The notes under the pieces: generated by a model | What the model was told of the DNA's origin: nothing | What the model saw: the letters and a program-made list of their open reading frames with translations, nothing else | Databases searched by the model: none | Translations under genes and position numbers: made by a program | In this document: positions 18,213 to 26,235 of the stretch, in pieces | Numbering within the stretch: the stretch's first letter is position 1 | How the letters are laid out: every line of letters starts with the position of its first letter | NCBI GenBank assembly: GCA_015061165.1 | Contig: SUXC01000013.1 | Coordinates: 1 to 64,000, forward strand | Length of the DNA: 64,000 nucleotides | Origin: Bacteroidales bacterium | GTDB taxonomy: Bacteria; Bacteroidota; Bacteroidia; Bacteroidales; Paludibacteraceae | Reading direction: 5' to 3'

Positions 18213-18259
18213 TAATTTTCTTTGCTTTCATCTTGTGAAAGCCGCATGTAGTAATTTTG
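18213..18259 (+). promoter_or_regulatory. Second copy of the WYL-type promoter and operator
   Basis: CTTTCATCTTGTGAAAG (18225-18241) differs from the first operator by one base in the spacer. TAATTTTG (18252-18259) follows at the same 10-bp distance, then the shared GCAGCGT. Upstream TAATTTTC (18213-18220) corresponds to the distal -7 box of the first copy. It drives the next two genes. Confidence 0.8.
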
Positions 18260-18319
18260 CAGCGTGATTCGGAAAAGGAGTCACGCTGTTACTTTATTTA
18301 TTGCAAAATTATTACGTGT

Positions 18320-18712
18320 ATGGAACCACTATGTGTAGCAGTTGCACCATACCTTCCAGAAGGAAGCAACTACTTTTTTCGTCCTAGTGACAAGTTCTAT
18401 TATGAGTTGGACTTGTGGGAAACTGATTTTGAAGATCCCGAGGAAACAGTACTTAAAATCGCAGACTTGCGTCTCGCGCTCGAACGTGGTTTTGACTTGA
18501 AGAAACATGTTATGGACTACATGAACTCACTTCCACTTGTTCCCGGGTATCAAGAACCCATCCGCTCTGCTTTCAGACGCTACATTAAGTTCATGCGTAC
18601 TGGCATCGGCAAGTCCGAACGAGGCTATAGGGATAAGATGGTAGACGCCCTGGGCACAGATGAAATGGTAGAACTTTTCTGCAAAGAGGTACTAACTTAT
18701 AAAGGTCGATAA
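18320..18712 (+). CDS. Hypothetical 130-residue protein under the WYL-type promoter
   Basis: The ATG at 18320 is chosen because the upstream frame start at 18257 lies inside the -7 box. The protein is acidic at first (FYYELDLWETDFEDPEETVLKI) and basic in the middle (SAFRRYIKFMRTGIGKSERGYRDK), with no signal peptide and no motif I recognise. It is followed after 2 bp by another small gene. Its promoter shares the operator of the WYL operon, so it is probably expressed with it. Confidence 0.7.
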   Translation: MEPLCVAVAPYLPEGSNYFFRPSDKFYYELDLWETDFEDPEETVLKIADLRLALERGFDLKKHVMDYMNSLPLVPGYQEPIRSAFRRYIKFMRTGIGKSERGYRDKMVDALGTDEMVELFCKEVLTYKGR

Positions 18713-18714
18713 GT

Positions 18715-18993
18715 ATGATACATTATGATGACTACAATCTACAGTTGATTGAACGGGCAATCCGTCGCTATGACAATCGTGGTGATCGTTGGCGAATGAG
18801 AGGCTTGCTGGAGGTGCGTAAGGAAATGCTAAATGCGCAGGCTATGTCTCATCAAGAAGAATTGCTTCCGGACATAATCGCTTTCAATGACGGTTTTCGC
18901 GATGCTTTGAAAATAATGTACGACAAAGCACATTATTTGTATCGGCAAGTTAATGCGCCTCGCGAATATAGCAAATCAACGAGCCATATATAA
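18715..18993 (+). CDS. Hypothetical 92-residue protein
   Basis: Starts 2 bp after the previous stop and so is co-transcribed. Predicted mostly helical and charged (LIERAIRRYDNRGDRWRMRG, LLEVRKEMLNAQAM). The C-terminal half includes FNDGFRDALKIMYDKAHYLY. No family recognised. A small adjacent pair under one regulated promoter could be toxin-antitoxin-like, but nothing in the sequence proves it. Confidence 0.65.
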   Translation: MIHYDDYNLQLIERAIRRYDNRGDRWRMRGLLEVRKEMLNAQAMSHQEELLPDIIAFNDGFRDALKIMYDKAHYLYRQVNAPREYSKSTSHI

Positions 18994-19047
18994 CGCTGAA
19001 ATTGTCTAATCGATGTCATGGTATTGTTGTGAAGTAAATTGTTTTGG

Positions 19048-19055
19048 CAAAGGTA
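19048..19055 (-). promoter_or_regulatory. Minus-strand promoter pointing into the two small genes
   Basis: Minus-strand TACCTTTG with CTTG 21 bp upstream (19077-19080). Transcription would run leftward, antisense to the gene at 18715-18993. No minus-strand gene is visible there, so it would make an antisense RNA or is a relic. Confidence 0.45.
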
Positions 19056-19078
19056 CTACATTTTTTTTTGATTGAGCA

Positions 19079-19108
19079 AGAAAAATCGCCTTTTAGGACG
19101 ATTTTTCT
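19079..19108 (+). terminator. Terminator of the two-gene operon
   Basis: AGAAAAATCG / CGATTTTTCT arms of 10 bp with a 10-base loop, 86 bp after the last stop. On the other strand it abuts the -33 box of the antisense-pointing promoter. Confidence 0.7.
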
Positions 19109-19109
19109 G

Positions 19110-19240
19110 GTGTAAGGTGTATTGGGTAGGGTAAAAAGTGTAAGGTGTAAAGTGTAAAGGCAGGGATTATTTTTAAGGAAATGAGTCAACCTTTTTAGGA
19201 AAGCAGTCAACTTTTTTAGGAAAGCTGGCAACTCTTTTAG
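19110..19240 (+). repeat. Word repeats: GTGTAAAG tract and 21-22 bp triple repeat
   Basis: GGTGTAAAGTGTAAAGG-type words (to about 19160) are followed by three 21-22 bp units of TTTTTAGGAAAGCAGTCAAC type (19170-19240). No gene is visible. Confidence 0.75.
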
Positions 19241-19247
19241 GGGGACA

Positions 19248-19370
19248 ATCTTAACAAACAGCACTTTTTTCAAGTTGGTGATCTTAGGGAGTTCTCTCGG
19301 AGTTCTCAGGGTCGTCGCTCGGTGAAATTCAGAAAAAGATAGCAAAACGAAAAGAGAAAGAATCTTAAGA
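19248..19370 (-). repeat. 123-bp dispersed repeat, copy 1
   Basis: Minus-strand TTCTCTTTTCGTTTTGCTAT ... CTGAATTTCACCGAG ... GACGACCCTGAGAACTCC ... GTGCT(A/G)TTTGTTAAGAT matches the plus strand at 60917-61039 over its whole length, with a small difference in the number of ACCCTGAGA words. A near-direct repeat (AATCTTAA(C/G)AAA(C/T)AGCACTTTTT) marks both ends of this copy. Confidence 0.85.
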
Positions 19371-19507
19371 AATAGCACTTTTTGAGGAAAACAGCGAATG
19401 ATTTGCTATAGGGTGTATAGGGTAAGGTGTAAAGATATTTGCTGCGCCACCTGCAAATAAAAAACAAAATCACATCTGAGTAAATTCATGCGATTTTGTC
19501 TTTTCAT

Positions 19508-19529
19508 TCAGTACAGCGAGCGGGACTTT
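19508..19529 (-). repeat. Duplicate of the tRNA-Leu 3' end
   Basis: TCAGTACAGCGAGCGGGACTT differs at one base from the tRNA-Leu 3' end and flank at 19610-19630. The adjoining TTGTCTTT is also shared, with a 4-base insertion. It resembles an attachment-site remnant, but no integrase is in the window. Confidence 0.5.
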
Positions 19530-19613
19530 CTACGTAAGTCCCTCCGCATCACTTACAAAAGCCAACTTGTCAGCACTTTAAGTAAACTTAAGTGCTCCCA
19601 TGTTGTCTTTCAG

Positions 19614-19699
19614 TACCGCGAGCGGGACTTGAACCCGCACAGCCATCACTGGCCAAAGGATTTTAAGTCCTTCGTGTCTACCGATTCCACCATCGCGGC
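19614..19699 (-). tRNA. tRNA-Leu (anticodon TAA)
   Basis: 86 nt on the minus strand: GCCGCGA acceptor start, TGGTAGACAC D-arm, anticodon stem-loop GGACTTAAAATCC giving TAA, long variable arm, GGGTTCAAGTCCC T-arm, TCGCGGT acceptor end. The first pair is G-U. No encoded CCA is seen. Confidence 0.93.
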
Positions 19700-19712
19700 T
19701 CGAAATCGAGTG

Positions 19713-19720
19713 CAAAGGTA
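19713..19720 (-). promoter_or_regulatory. tRNA-Leu promoter
   Basis: Minus-strand TACCTTTG with TTTG exactly 20 bp upstream (19741-19744), 13 bp before the mature tRNA. Confidence 0.8.
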
Positions 19721-19795
19721 CAACAAAAATTGCAAATATGCAAACAAATTGTGTAAAAAAATAATTTTAGCGACTTTTTGGCTCTTTTTACATAC

Positions 19796-19820
19796 AAAAA
19801 GGACTGCCCTCGGGCAGCCC
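19796..19820 (-). terminator. rpoD terminator
   Basis: GGGCTGCC / GGCAGTCC stem with a CGAG loop followed by TTTTT on the minus strand, 48 bp after the rpoD stop. Confidence 0.85.
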
Positions 19821-19868
19821 TTTGTCATATTGCAGGTATGTCTTTTGTTCTTTTTGTCGCCCCTATGG

Positions 19869-20729
19869 TTATCCTAAGTAAGTCTTTAGAATCCTACTTC
19901 GGGAACTGGATTTGAGATGACGGATAGCCTTTTCCTTGATTTGTCGAACACGCTCGCGAGTGAGGTGGAACTCAATACCTATCTCCTCCAACGTTTTCTC
20001 AGGTACACCTATACCAAAGAACTTGCGGATAATATCTGCTTCGCGTGCAGGCAAGGTGGCTAAAGCGCGGTCAATCTCACGGGAAAGCGATTCATTGATG
20101 AGCGAATGGTCGGCATTAGGAGAATCCTCATTGACCATCACATCAATCAAACTGTTGTCCTCGCCCTCAACAAAAGGAGCATCTACGCTCACTTGACGAC
20201 CTGACATCTTCAATGTGTCAGCAATCTTGTCCACTGGAATATCCAGCAGTTCTGCCAACTCCTCTGCACTTGGTTTGCGCTCGTGCTCTTGCTCAAAACG
20301 CTGGTATGCCTTGTTGATTTTGTTCAGCGAGCCCACTTGGTTGAGTGGTAGGCGCACAATACGCGACTGCTCTGCTAAAGCCTGAAGGATAGACTGGCGA
20401 ATCCACCAAACGGCGTAGGAGATGAACTTAAATCCACGTGTTTCGTCAAACTTTTCTGCTGCTTTGATAAGCCCAAGGTTGCCTTCATCAATGAGGTCGG
20501 GGAGGCTAAGACCTTGATTTTGATACTGTTTTGCTACCGAAACCACGAAACGCAGATTGGCTCTTACTAATTTCTCCAATGCTGCACGATCTCCATTGCG
20601 GATCATGCGTGCCAACTCTACTTCTTCATCTACGGGAATCAGCGGTTCGCGACCAATCTCCTGCAAATACTTGTCAAGCGAAGCCGATTCACGATTAGTG
20701 ATAGATTTTGTGATTTTTAACTGACGCAT
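19869..20729 (-). CDS. rpoD: Primary RNA polymerase sigma factor (RpoD/SigA)
   Basis: 286 residues, the short form usual in Bacteroidetes, lacking the long region 1.1. Region 1.2/2: [32 protein letters not shown]. Region 2.4: [16 protein letters not shown]. Region 3: [28 protein letters not shown]. Region 4 ends with [18 protein letters not shown], the helix-turn-helix for the -33 box. This factor reads the TTTG / TAnnTTTG promoters seen across the window. It is downstream of tRNA-Arg and may share its transcript. Confidence 0.97.
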   Translation of the reverse strand: MRQLKITKSITNRESASLDKYLQEIGREPLIPVDEEVELARMIRNGDRAALEKLVRANLRFVVSVAKQYQNQGLSLPDLIDEGNLGLIKAAEKFDETRGFKFISYAVWWIRQSILQALAEQSRIVRLPLNQVGSLNKINKAYQRFEQEHERKPSAEELAELLDIPVDKIADTLKMSGRQVSVDAPFVEGEDNSLIDVMVNEDSPNADHSLINESLSREIDRALATLPAREADIIRKFFGIGVPEKTLEEIGIEFHLTRERVRQIKEKAIRHLKSSSRSRILKTYLG

Positions 20730-20777
20730 GTGTACAGTTAACTTTAATAATTAATTAGTTAATAATGAAAAGCAACT

Positions 20778-20816
20778 TCTCGCCTTTAGCCTATTCGCCT
20801 TATTGCCTAATAGCCC
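20778..20816 (+). repeat. GCCTnATTGCC word repeat upstream of rpoD
   Basis: CTCGCCTTTAGCCTATTCGC continues with TTATTGCCTAATAGCCC. It is non-coding and close to the in-gene copy at 58947-58980, which ends in the same CCTAATAGCCCA. Confidence 0.8.
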
Positions 20817-20836
20817 AAAAGACTAAAATCGCTTTG

Positions 20837-20910
20837 TGATCCGGTCGGGATTCGAACCCGAGACCCACAGCTTAGAAGGCTGTTGCTCTATCCAGCTGAG
20901 CTACCAGACC
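20837..20910 (-). tRNA. tRNA-Arg (anticodon TCT)
   Basis: 74 nt on the minus strand: GGTCTGG acceptor, TAGCTCAGCTGGATAGAGCA D-arm, anticodon loop CTTCTAA giving TCT, CGGGTTCGAATCCCG T-arm, CCGGATC acceptor end plus discriminator A. Confidence 0.95.
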
Positions 20911-21088
20911 TCGCGTTCGGCAACAAGGTCGCAATGAATGTCGCTCGGCGACATTGGGCGACTTGTGCCTCCGCTCTTAACCCAAACTCACGAAGTTTGG
21001 GTTAGTGTTTGCATTGTTTTCAATGTTTACACACGAGAAACTACCCATGCAGGCACACAAAATAGTGCCTACAAAGGCAATTTGGGCG

Positions 21089-21096
21089 CAAAAGTA
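21089..21096 (-). promoter_or_regulatory. Promoter for tRNA-Arg (and possibly rpoD)
   Basis: Minus-strand TACTTTTG with TTTG exactly 20 bp upstream (21117-21120). A 14-bp palindrome ATTTTTGCAAAAAT (21122-21135) abuts the -33 box and may also end trxA transcription. Confidence 0.7.
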
Positions 21097-21146
21097 CTGC
21101 TTTTTTTTGACTTATGCAAATATTTTTGCAAAAATCTGCAATTTTC

Positions 21147-21461
21147 TTACAAAAGTTCTTCAAAAAGCTTTTGCAAATCAGGTTTGCGAATAGCACCTAC
21201 TTGACGATGAACCAACTCTCCGCCCTTGAAGAAGAGGATAGTAGGGATGTTCATGATGCCATACGCAGCACAGGTCTCATCATTATCGTCCACATTCACT
21301 TTGCCCACGATAATGCGACCTTCGTACTCTTCTGCCAACTCATCAATGATTGGAGAAATCATCTTACATGGACCACACCAAGGTGCCCAAAAATCTACTA
21401 CGAGGGGTTTACCCTCTGCCAACAACGCTTGGAAGTTAGCATCTGTAATCTCTTTTGCCAT
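21147..21461 (-). CDS. trxA: Thioredoxin
   Basis: 104 residues with the active site WCGPCK (W28 to K33) and the cis-proline region NIPTILFFKGGE. Single-domain and cytosolic, of typical length. It starts only 4 bp after the clpC stop, so it is co-transcribed with it. It reduces protein disulfides and serves ribonucleotide reductase. Confidence 0.96.
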   Translation of the reverse strand: MAKEITDANFQALLAEGKPLVVDFWAPWCGPCKMISPIIDELAEEYEGRIIVGKVNVDDNDETCAAYGIMNIPTILFFKGGELVHRQVGAIRKPDLQKLFEELL

Positions 21462-21465
21462 AATG

Positions 21466-23769
21466 TTATATTTTTATTATTTTACTTTCTATTTCACCTG
21501 CCAACATCTTGTCGGTCAGTGGATCTTCTATCTGCGTTTGTATGGCTCGCTTGAGTGGTCGTGCGCCATATTGTTTGTCGCGTGCCAAACGCAATATCTC
21601 GTCGCGTGTCTTATCGGTGATTTTCAAGGTGTACCCCATTGCCTCCAAACGAGCTTGCAGAGGGCGAACTTCAAGCCACAATATTTGTGCCAAAGCCTCA
21701 TCATTGAGCGTATGAAAAACGATAATATCATCCAATCGATTCACAAACTCGGGTGGAAAAGTGCGTTGCAGTGCCTTGGTGAGCATACGCTCGGATGCTT
21801 TATCATCTATATTATCAGCACCAAAGCCAATGCCTGCACCAAAATCGCTCAGTTGGCGAGTGCCGACATTGCTCGTGAGAATGATAATGGTGTTTTTGAA
21901 GTCCACCACATGTCCCTGACGATCTGTCAGTCGTCCCTCATCCATGACTTGTAGCAGCACATTGAAGATGTCAGGGTGCGCCTTTTCAATCTCATCGAAT
22001 AGCACAATAGAGTAGGGTTTACGGCGTACTGCTTCTGTCAGTTTGCCTCCGTCCTCATGCGCCACGTAACCGGGAGGGGCACCCACGAGCAGACTGACCG
22101 TGTGCTTCTCCATATACTCCGACATATCAAAGCGGATAATCGCGTTCCTACTGCCAAACATCTCCTCTGCCAAGCATTGTGCCAAGTGCGTTTTACCTAC
22201 ACCCGTAGGACCCAACAAAAAGAATGTGCCAATCGGTTTGCGTGGGTCACGCAGTCCCATGCGCGAACGTTGAATGGCTTTGACCACCTTTTGCACGGCG
22301 TCATCTTGACCTATCACTCGTTGCTGCAACACACTTGCCATTTGTCGCAAACGCTCACCTTCGGCTTGCGCTACGCGTTGGACGGGTACGCCTGACATCT
22401 GACTGACCACGCGTGCCACATCTGCTTCGGTAATCTCTTGCCTCATCGCCTCATCGCCTCTCGCCTGCGAGGTCCCCGAACCATCTGCTGATTGTTGGGG
22501 TGTTCTGTCGCCTACACAAGCTCCTACTTCGTCCATGGCATCGATGGCTTTGTCAGGGAATTGGCGATCGGTGATATATCTATCTGTAAGGTTTACGCAC
22601 GCGCGCAAGGCTTCTTGGGTATATTGCACATGGTGGAACTGTCCGTAGGTCTCGCTCAATCGTGTGAGAATAGTGTAGGTCTCATCTACGGTGGTGGGTT
22701 GAACGGTTACTTTTTGGAAGCGGCGTTCCAATGCTCCATCTTTCTCAATGCTGGTACGATATTCGTTAATGGTCGTAGCACCGATACATTGTACCTCGCC
22801 GCGTGCGAGGGCTGGCTTGAGGATATTGGCAGCATCCAGTGAGCCTTGTGCGTTGCCTGCGCCCATGAGGGTGTGTATCTCATCAATAAAGAGGATAATC
22901 TCTGGGTGGTCGTTCAGTTCCTTAATGACGGTCTTAATGCGTTCCTCGAACTGACCGCGGTACGTGGTACCTGCCACCATCGAGGCAATATCCAGCGATA
23001 TGATACGTTTCTCTGCCAAAGCAGGAATCTCCTTTGCTGCAATGCGTAATGCCAACCCTTCCACGATAGCGGACTTACCCACACCTGGTTCGCCAATCAG
23101 AATAGGGTTGTTCTTTTTGCGGCGTGAGAGAATCTGTATCACGCGGTCAATCTCTATTTGACGGCCAATGACGGGATCCAGTTCGCCGTTCTTGGCTTGT
23201 GCGGTCAAGTCGCGACCATATTTGGTGAGCGCGGGGGTGTCGGTTTTGCCTTTTTGCTTTTTGCTGCTGCCCATGTCGGAGCCGAAGATATGGATTGTTG
23301 TCTCGCGCTCACGTGGTTGCTCATCCGTCGTTAGTTCGCCTTGAGGCAGTAGGTCGGGCTTAGGGTAGATTCGCTCAATGCATTCGTAATCAATAGCGTA
23401 TTGTTGCTCAAGGTACATAGCGGGGAAATTGATTCGATCGCGCAGTATGCCCATCAACAAATGCACCGAACCGCATGTTTCTGTCTGATAGTTACGTGCT
23501 TCTATCCCCGCTAAACGAATGATTCGTTCGCTGGCACGCGATAGTTTGTGCGTTTGAGTAGGTTCGGCTTGTCGCAAACGCTCATCAATCTTTTGTTTGA
23601 GAGCCACAGGGTCCATGCCTGCTTGCATCAGCAGTTCGAAGGCTTTGCCTGCTTCCAAACGCAGAATACCCAACATAAAGTGGTCAGGCATAATCTCTAC
23701 GTTACCCAAGCGCCCTGCTTCGTCGTGAGCGTATCCGATGATAGTATGTAAATTAGGTGTCTGTTGCAT
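21466..23769 (-). CDS. clpC: ClpC-type AAA+ ATPase (Clp protease regulatory subunit)
   Basis: 767 residues from the ATG giving [18 protein letters not shown]; the frame extends further upstream only through a word repeat and the porin gene end. Clp N-domain repeats ([32 protein letters not shown]), first ATPase module with GEPGVGKSA and [10 protein letters not shown], second with [12 protein letters not shown] and [12 protein letters not shown], then the C-terminal small domain ([17 protein letters not shown]). Between the modules a low-complexity insert ([15 protein letters not shown]) is partly encoded by a GCCTCATCGCC word repeat. Role: unfolding substrates for ClpP. Confidence 0.9.
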   Translation of the reverse strand: MQQTPNLHTIIGYAHDEAGRLGNVEIMPDHFMLGILRLEAGKAFELLMQAGMDPVALKQKIDERLRQAEPTQTHKLSRASERIIRLAGIEARNYQTETCGSVHLLMGILRDRINFPAMYLEQQYAIDYECIERIYPKPDLLPQGELTTDEQPRERETTIHIFGSDMGSSKKQKGKTDTPALTKYGRDLTAQAKNGELDPVIGRQIEIDRVIQILSRRKKNNPILIGEPGVGKSAIVEGLALRIAAKEIPALAEKRIISLDIASMVAGTTYRGQFEERIKTVIKELNDHPEIILFIDEIHTLMGAGNAQGSLDAANILKPALARGEVQCIGATTINEYRTSIEKDGALERRFQKVTVQPTTVDETYTILTRLSETYGQFHHVQYTQEALRACVNLTDRYITDRQFPDKAIDAMDEVGACVGDRTPQQSADGSGTSQARGDEAMRQEITEADVARVVSQMSGVPVQRVAQAEGERLRQMASVLQQRVIGQDDAVQKVVKAIQRSRMGLRDPRKPIGTFFLLGPTGVGKTHLAQCLAEEMFGSRNAIIRFDMSEYMEKHTVSLLVGAPPGYVAHEDGGKLTEAVRRKPYSIVLFDEIEKAHPDIFNVLLQVMDEGRLTDRQGHVVDFKNTIIILTSNVGTRQLSDFGAGIGFGADNIDDKASERMLTKALQRTFPPEFVNRLDDIIVFHTLNDEALAQILWLEVRPLQARLEAMGYTLKITDKTRDEILRLARDKQYGARPLKRAIQTQIEDPLTDKMLAGEIESKIIKI
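22439..22468 (+). repeat. GCCTCATC word repeat inside clpC
   Basis: TGCCTCATCGCCTCATCGCC then TCTCGCCTGCG on the plus strand, antisense to and in frame with clpC. It sits in the linker between the two ATPase modules. Confidence 0.85.
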
Positions 23770-23809
23770 ATATTCGTTTATAGTTGAAAGTTTATAGTTT
23801 AAAGGCAAG

Positions 23810-25840
23810 TTATTTATAGAAATGCCATGCCAATCCTGCGCGGAACATGTCGGGCGCCATCGGATAATTAGGCATGCCATAGTATTGCTTATTCATGAAT
23901 GAGGCGTTAAAGTGCTGATACTGAGCAAACAATTTTAGTCGAATATGTTTGACGTAGAAGTTGGCATATACATTCATCACGGGGTAGTTGCCTACTTGTT
24001 CTTTGTCTTGCACGCAGAACTGTCCCAATGCGGGGTTGAGCACGGGGGCATAGTATTTGGTAAAGAAACGCATGTCCACACCCATCTGCACATCCAATGC
24101 TTTCACCCAAGTGCCGTGATAGTAGAGGTTGTTGTACAAACTCAGGGTTGGCAACGGTAGGGCAACTGAAGAAGAGTGCTGATAGACAACGCTATTATCC
24201 AAGTTCACCCATGGGGTAGTGATGTTCAGTTGCAAGTCTGCTGCCAAGACCTGAATACTACCATCCATCTGTTTGGGCAATCCGTCTGTATCAAAATAGA
24301 TATACTGCGAGATATTCTCAAACGATACATTCAGTTTGGGTTTTACCCATCGGGTTGGGTAGGCAATCTCGCCGCCTACGTAGAAGCGGTAGGTCTTTTT
24401 GAAATCGTTGTCCCACTGATAGTGGTTGCTGCGGTAGTGTTGCAGATAGTAGTCGGGTGTCTCGTTTTTGATATATGCTTTGGCAGCCAAGGTCATGGAG
24501 TCTTTGCCCAAACGGAAGCCTGCATCCAAGTGTCCGTTTACCTGAAACTCACCCAATTTGTATCCTAACAAACAGATATTGCCGTCAAAACCATAGTGGA
24601 TATACTTACCCTGATTTTTGTATAGTGCAGCACCGATATATGTGTTATTTGTCCATCGTTGCCCATACAACGTGTCGGGTGTGGCGTACACGGTGTTTGG
24701 GATGAATAGGCTATCGGGATAACCAAAAAGCGAATTGCCTAATTCGGGCATCTCCACAGCTTGCCCGATAGGCGCAATATGGCGTTGTACCTCATTCATA
24801 GCATATACCGTCGCGCCAAATTTCAACCATGTATTAAACTCCTCTTCAAACGTAACCGACAAAGTGTTCTTGATTGTTAAGCACGCTGCGGAATCGTTAG
24901 TGGCGGTAGGATTGCGATAAATGTTGGGGTAGAAACCTTGATTGGCTTGTTTTTCCACGTAGCGTTTGGTGGCATCCACTGTCTCAAACACGTGGCGGAA
25001 GGTGGTTACAGGCACATATTCTATTTTTATAGAGTCTTTCTTCACCCATTTGCCTTCTTCATCGCGTTCGCGGTAGGTTACTTTGCGTTCGCGCTCCACA
25101 CAAATGCTGTAATAGTGATTCAAGTATCCCGACAGATAGCGGAATGCCGACATGCCTTGCATCTTCACGGGCATATCTTGTGGCTTGAGGTTTCCTTGCA
25201 AGTCGTTGGAGTTCTTGAGACCTCCGTTCTCAAAGTTGCTGAGCGTGTTCCACATAAAGGCTGCCTGCAACGAGTAGTGGTCGCCGTTGTAACTGCCAAA
25301 CACGGAGCCAAAGACGGTCTTTCCTTCTTGCGAAGCGAAGCGTCCGTATGAGTTCAGGTAGTCAATACTCATACCCAAGTTCGTGCGCCGTGTTACGTTG
25401 CCTGTGAACATGAAACTAATATCATTCTGATCCATGTCGGTTACAAAGCCCTTTTTGTATCCCACGGAGGAGTAGGGGGTGGTAGTATGGTAGAACTTAA
25501 CGTCTTTATTTGCAATGATATAGGGCGCATATGCATCTGCAAAAATAAAGTCTGCTTTTCGCCTGCGGTCGAAATAGATACGCGATTGGGTAGGGGAGAT
25601 GAGGTTAGCGTTGGTGATATTGGAGATGGAATAGTCATTGAGCACATCGCGCATAGGCAGGTGCATATAGGAGGTGTCCACGATAGCCACGGTATCGGCG
25701 ATGCCTGTCCATGAATCTAACTGCCATGCGCGCATGACGGTTGGCACGGGTTTATCGGCGGCTTGCACACTGAAAAGACTGCATAAAAAGACTATGCAGA
25801 GACACAAGCGACACGATATGTATGTAATACGATGACTCAT
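23810..25840 (-). CDS. Putative porin (Porin_10-like outer-membrane protein)
   Basis: 676 residues from the ATG giving MSHRITYISCRL. A frame continuing upstream to 26098 is rejected because it crosses the promoter. Signal peptide cleaved near VQAAD. The N-terminal part (RAWQLDSWTGIADTVAIVDT, then NLISPTQSRIYFDR) resembles Bacteroidetes proteins annotated as putative porin. Many amphipathic strands follow, ending FRAGLAWHFYK. Likely a general or solute porin. clpC follows by 40 bp. Confidence 0.75.
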   Translation of the reverse strand: MSHRITYISCRLCLCIVFLCSLFSVQAADKPVPTVMRAWQLDSWTGIADTVAIVDTSYMHLPMRDVLNDYSISNITNANLISPTQSRIYFDRRRKADFIFADAYAPYIIANKDVKFYHTTTPYSSVGYKKGFVTDMDQNDISFMFTGNVTRRTNLGMSIDYLNSYGRFASQEGKTVFGSVFGSYNGDHYSLQAAFMWNTLSNFENGGLKNSNDLQGNLKPQDMPVKMQGMSAFRYLSGYLNHYYSICVERERKVTYRERDEEGKWVKKDSIKIEYVPVTTFRHVFETVDATKRYVEKQANQGFYPNIYRNPTATNDSAACLTIKNTLSVTFEEEFNTWLKFGATVYAMNEVQRHIAPIGQAVEMPELGNSLFGYPDSLFIPNTVYATPDTLYGQRWTNNTYIGAALYKNQGKYIHYGFDGNICLLGYKLGEFQVNGHLDAGFRLGKDSMTLAAKAYIKNETPDYYLQHYRSNHYQWDNDFKKTYRFYVGGEIAYPTRWVKPKLNVSFENISQYIYFDTDGLPKQMDGSIQVLAADLQLNITTPWVNLDNSVVYQHSSSVALPLPTLSLYNNLYYHGTWVKALDVQMGVDMRFFTKYYAPVLNPALGQFCVQDKEQVGNYPVMNVYANFYVKHIRLKLFAQYQHFNASFMNKQYYGMPNYPMAPDMFRAGLAWHFYK

Positions 25841-25871
25841 ACCGACAATTCCCCAATTTACAATTGGGGTG

Positions 25872-25879
25872 CAAAGGTA
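25872..25879 (-). promoter_or_regulatory. Porin promoter
   Basis: Minus-strand TACCTTTG with CTTG 20 bp upstream (25900-25903), 31 bp before the start codon. A hairpin (25901-25942) starts at the -33 box. Confidence 0.75.
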
Positions 25880-25900
25880 CAACAAATAATGCACAAAAAC

Positions 25901-25942
25901 AAGAAAAACGAGCAAAAGTTTACTTTTATGTGAGTTTTTCTT
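25901..25942. other. Hairpin abutting the porin promoter, related to 13685-13732
   Basis: AAGAAAAAC and GTTTTTCTT-like arms around an AAAAG-TTTA-CTTTT core. The core and an asymmetric (A/T)GTG bulge are shared with the hairpin before the pot promoter. Confidence 0.5.
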
Positions 25943-26175
25943 ATTTTTGGGCTGCATACGGGGTCCCCGACAAAGTTCACTTTGTGGGGTGTTATTGAGC
26001 GACCGTACTTTCGAGGAGGGGCCCGCGTTTGCGGGAGGTGTCCTCGAAGGTACAACCGTGTCGCTTAATGCGAGGGCGCAGAAATAAGAATGCCCCATAC
26101 GCAGGCGGCGTCCGAAGGTACAACCTTGCCGTACTATGCGAGGGCGTAGCCCGCAAATAGTCCGTACTCAAACAA
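25943..26175. other. GC-rich word and palindrome region without genes
   Basis: GGGGTCCCC (25960-25968) begins a hairpin CCCCGACAAAG / CTTTGTGGGG. Further on, CGAAGGTACAACC...ATGCGAGGGCG occurs twice about 68 bp apart (26045 and 26113). The same GGGGTCCCCGA start recurs at 61151. No reading frame of interest. Confidence 0.65.
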
Positions 26176-26215
26176 CTATCGCCATTTATGCGCTCTTCTG
26201 CATAAATGGCGATAG
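26176..26215 (-). terminator. Terminator of the glycogen-type operon
   Basis: Perfect 16-bp stem (26176-26191 with 26200-26215) and 8-base loop, 20 bp after the GH57-like stop, followed by a T-rich run on the minus strand. Confidence 0.85.
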
Positions 26216-26235
26216 AATGATTCTGCTATGAAATC

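Noticed and set aside
19016..19378. 120-codon minus-strand frame
   Set aside because: Composed of word repeats and the 123-bp dispersed repeat; the second repeat copy does not keep the frame, and a promoter lies inside it.
13616..19613. Intact mobile element in the accessory stretch
   Set aside because: No integrase, transposase, relaxase or terminal repeats are visible; only a tRNA-tail duplicate hints at past integration.
19488..19877. 129-codon plus-strand frame
   Set aside because: Runs across the tRNA-Leu gene in antisense and has no protein features.
23770..23880. 37-codon upstream extension of clpC
   Set aside because: Overlaps the end of the porin gene and a TTATAGTTGAAAGTTTATAG word repeat; the Clp N-domain begins at the inner ATG.
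25841..26098. 86-codon upstream extension of the porin gene
   Set aside because: It crosses the promoter and a palindrome-rich region; the signal peptide begins at the inner ATG.
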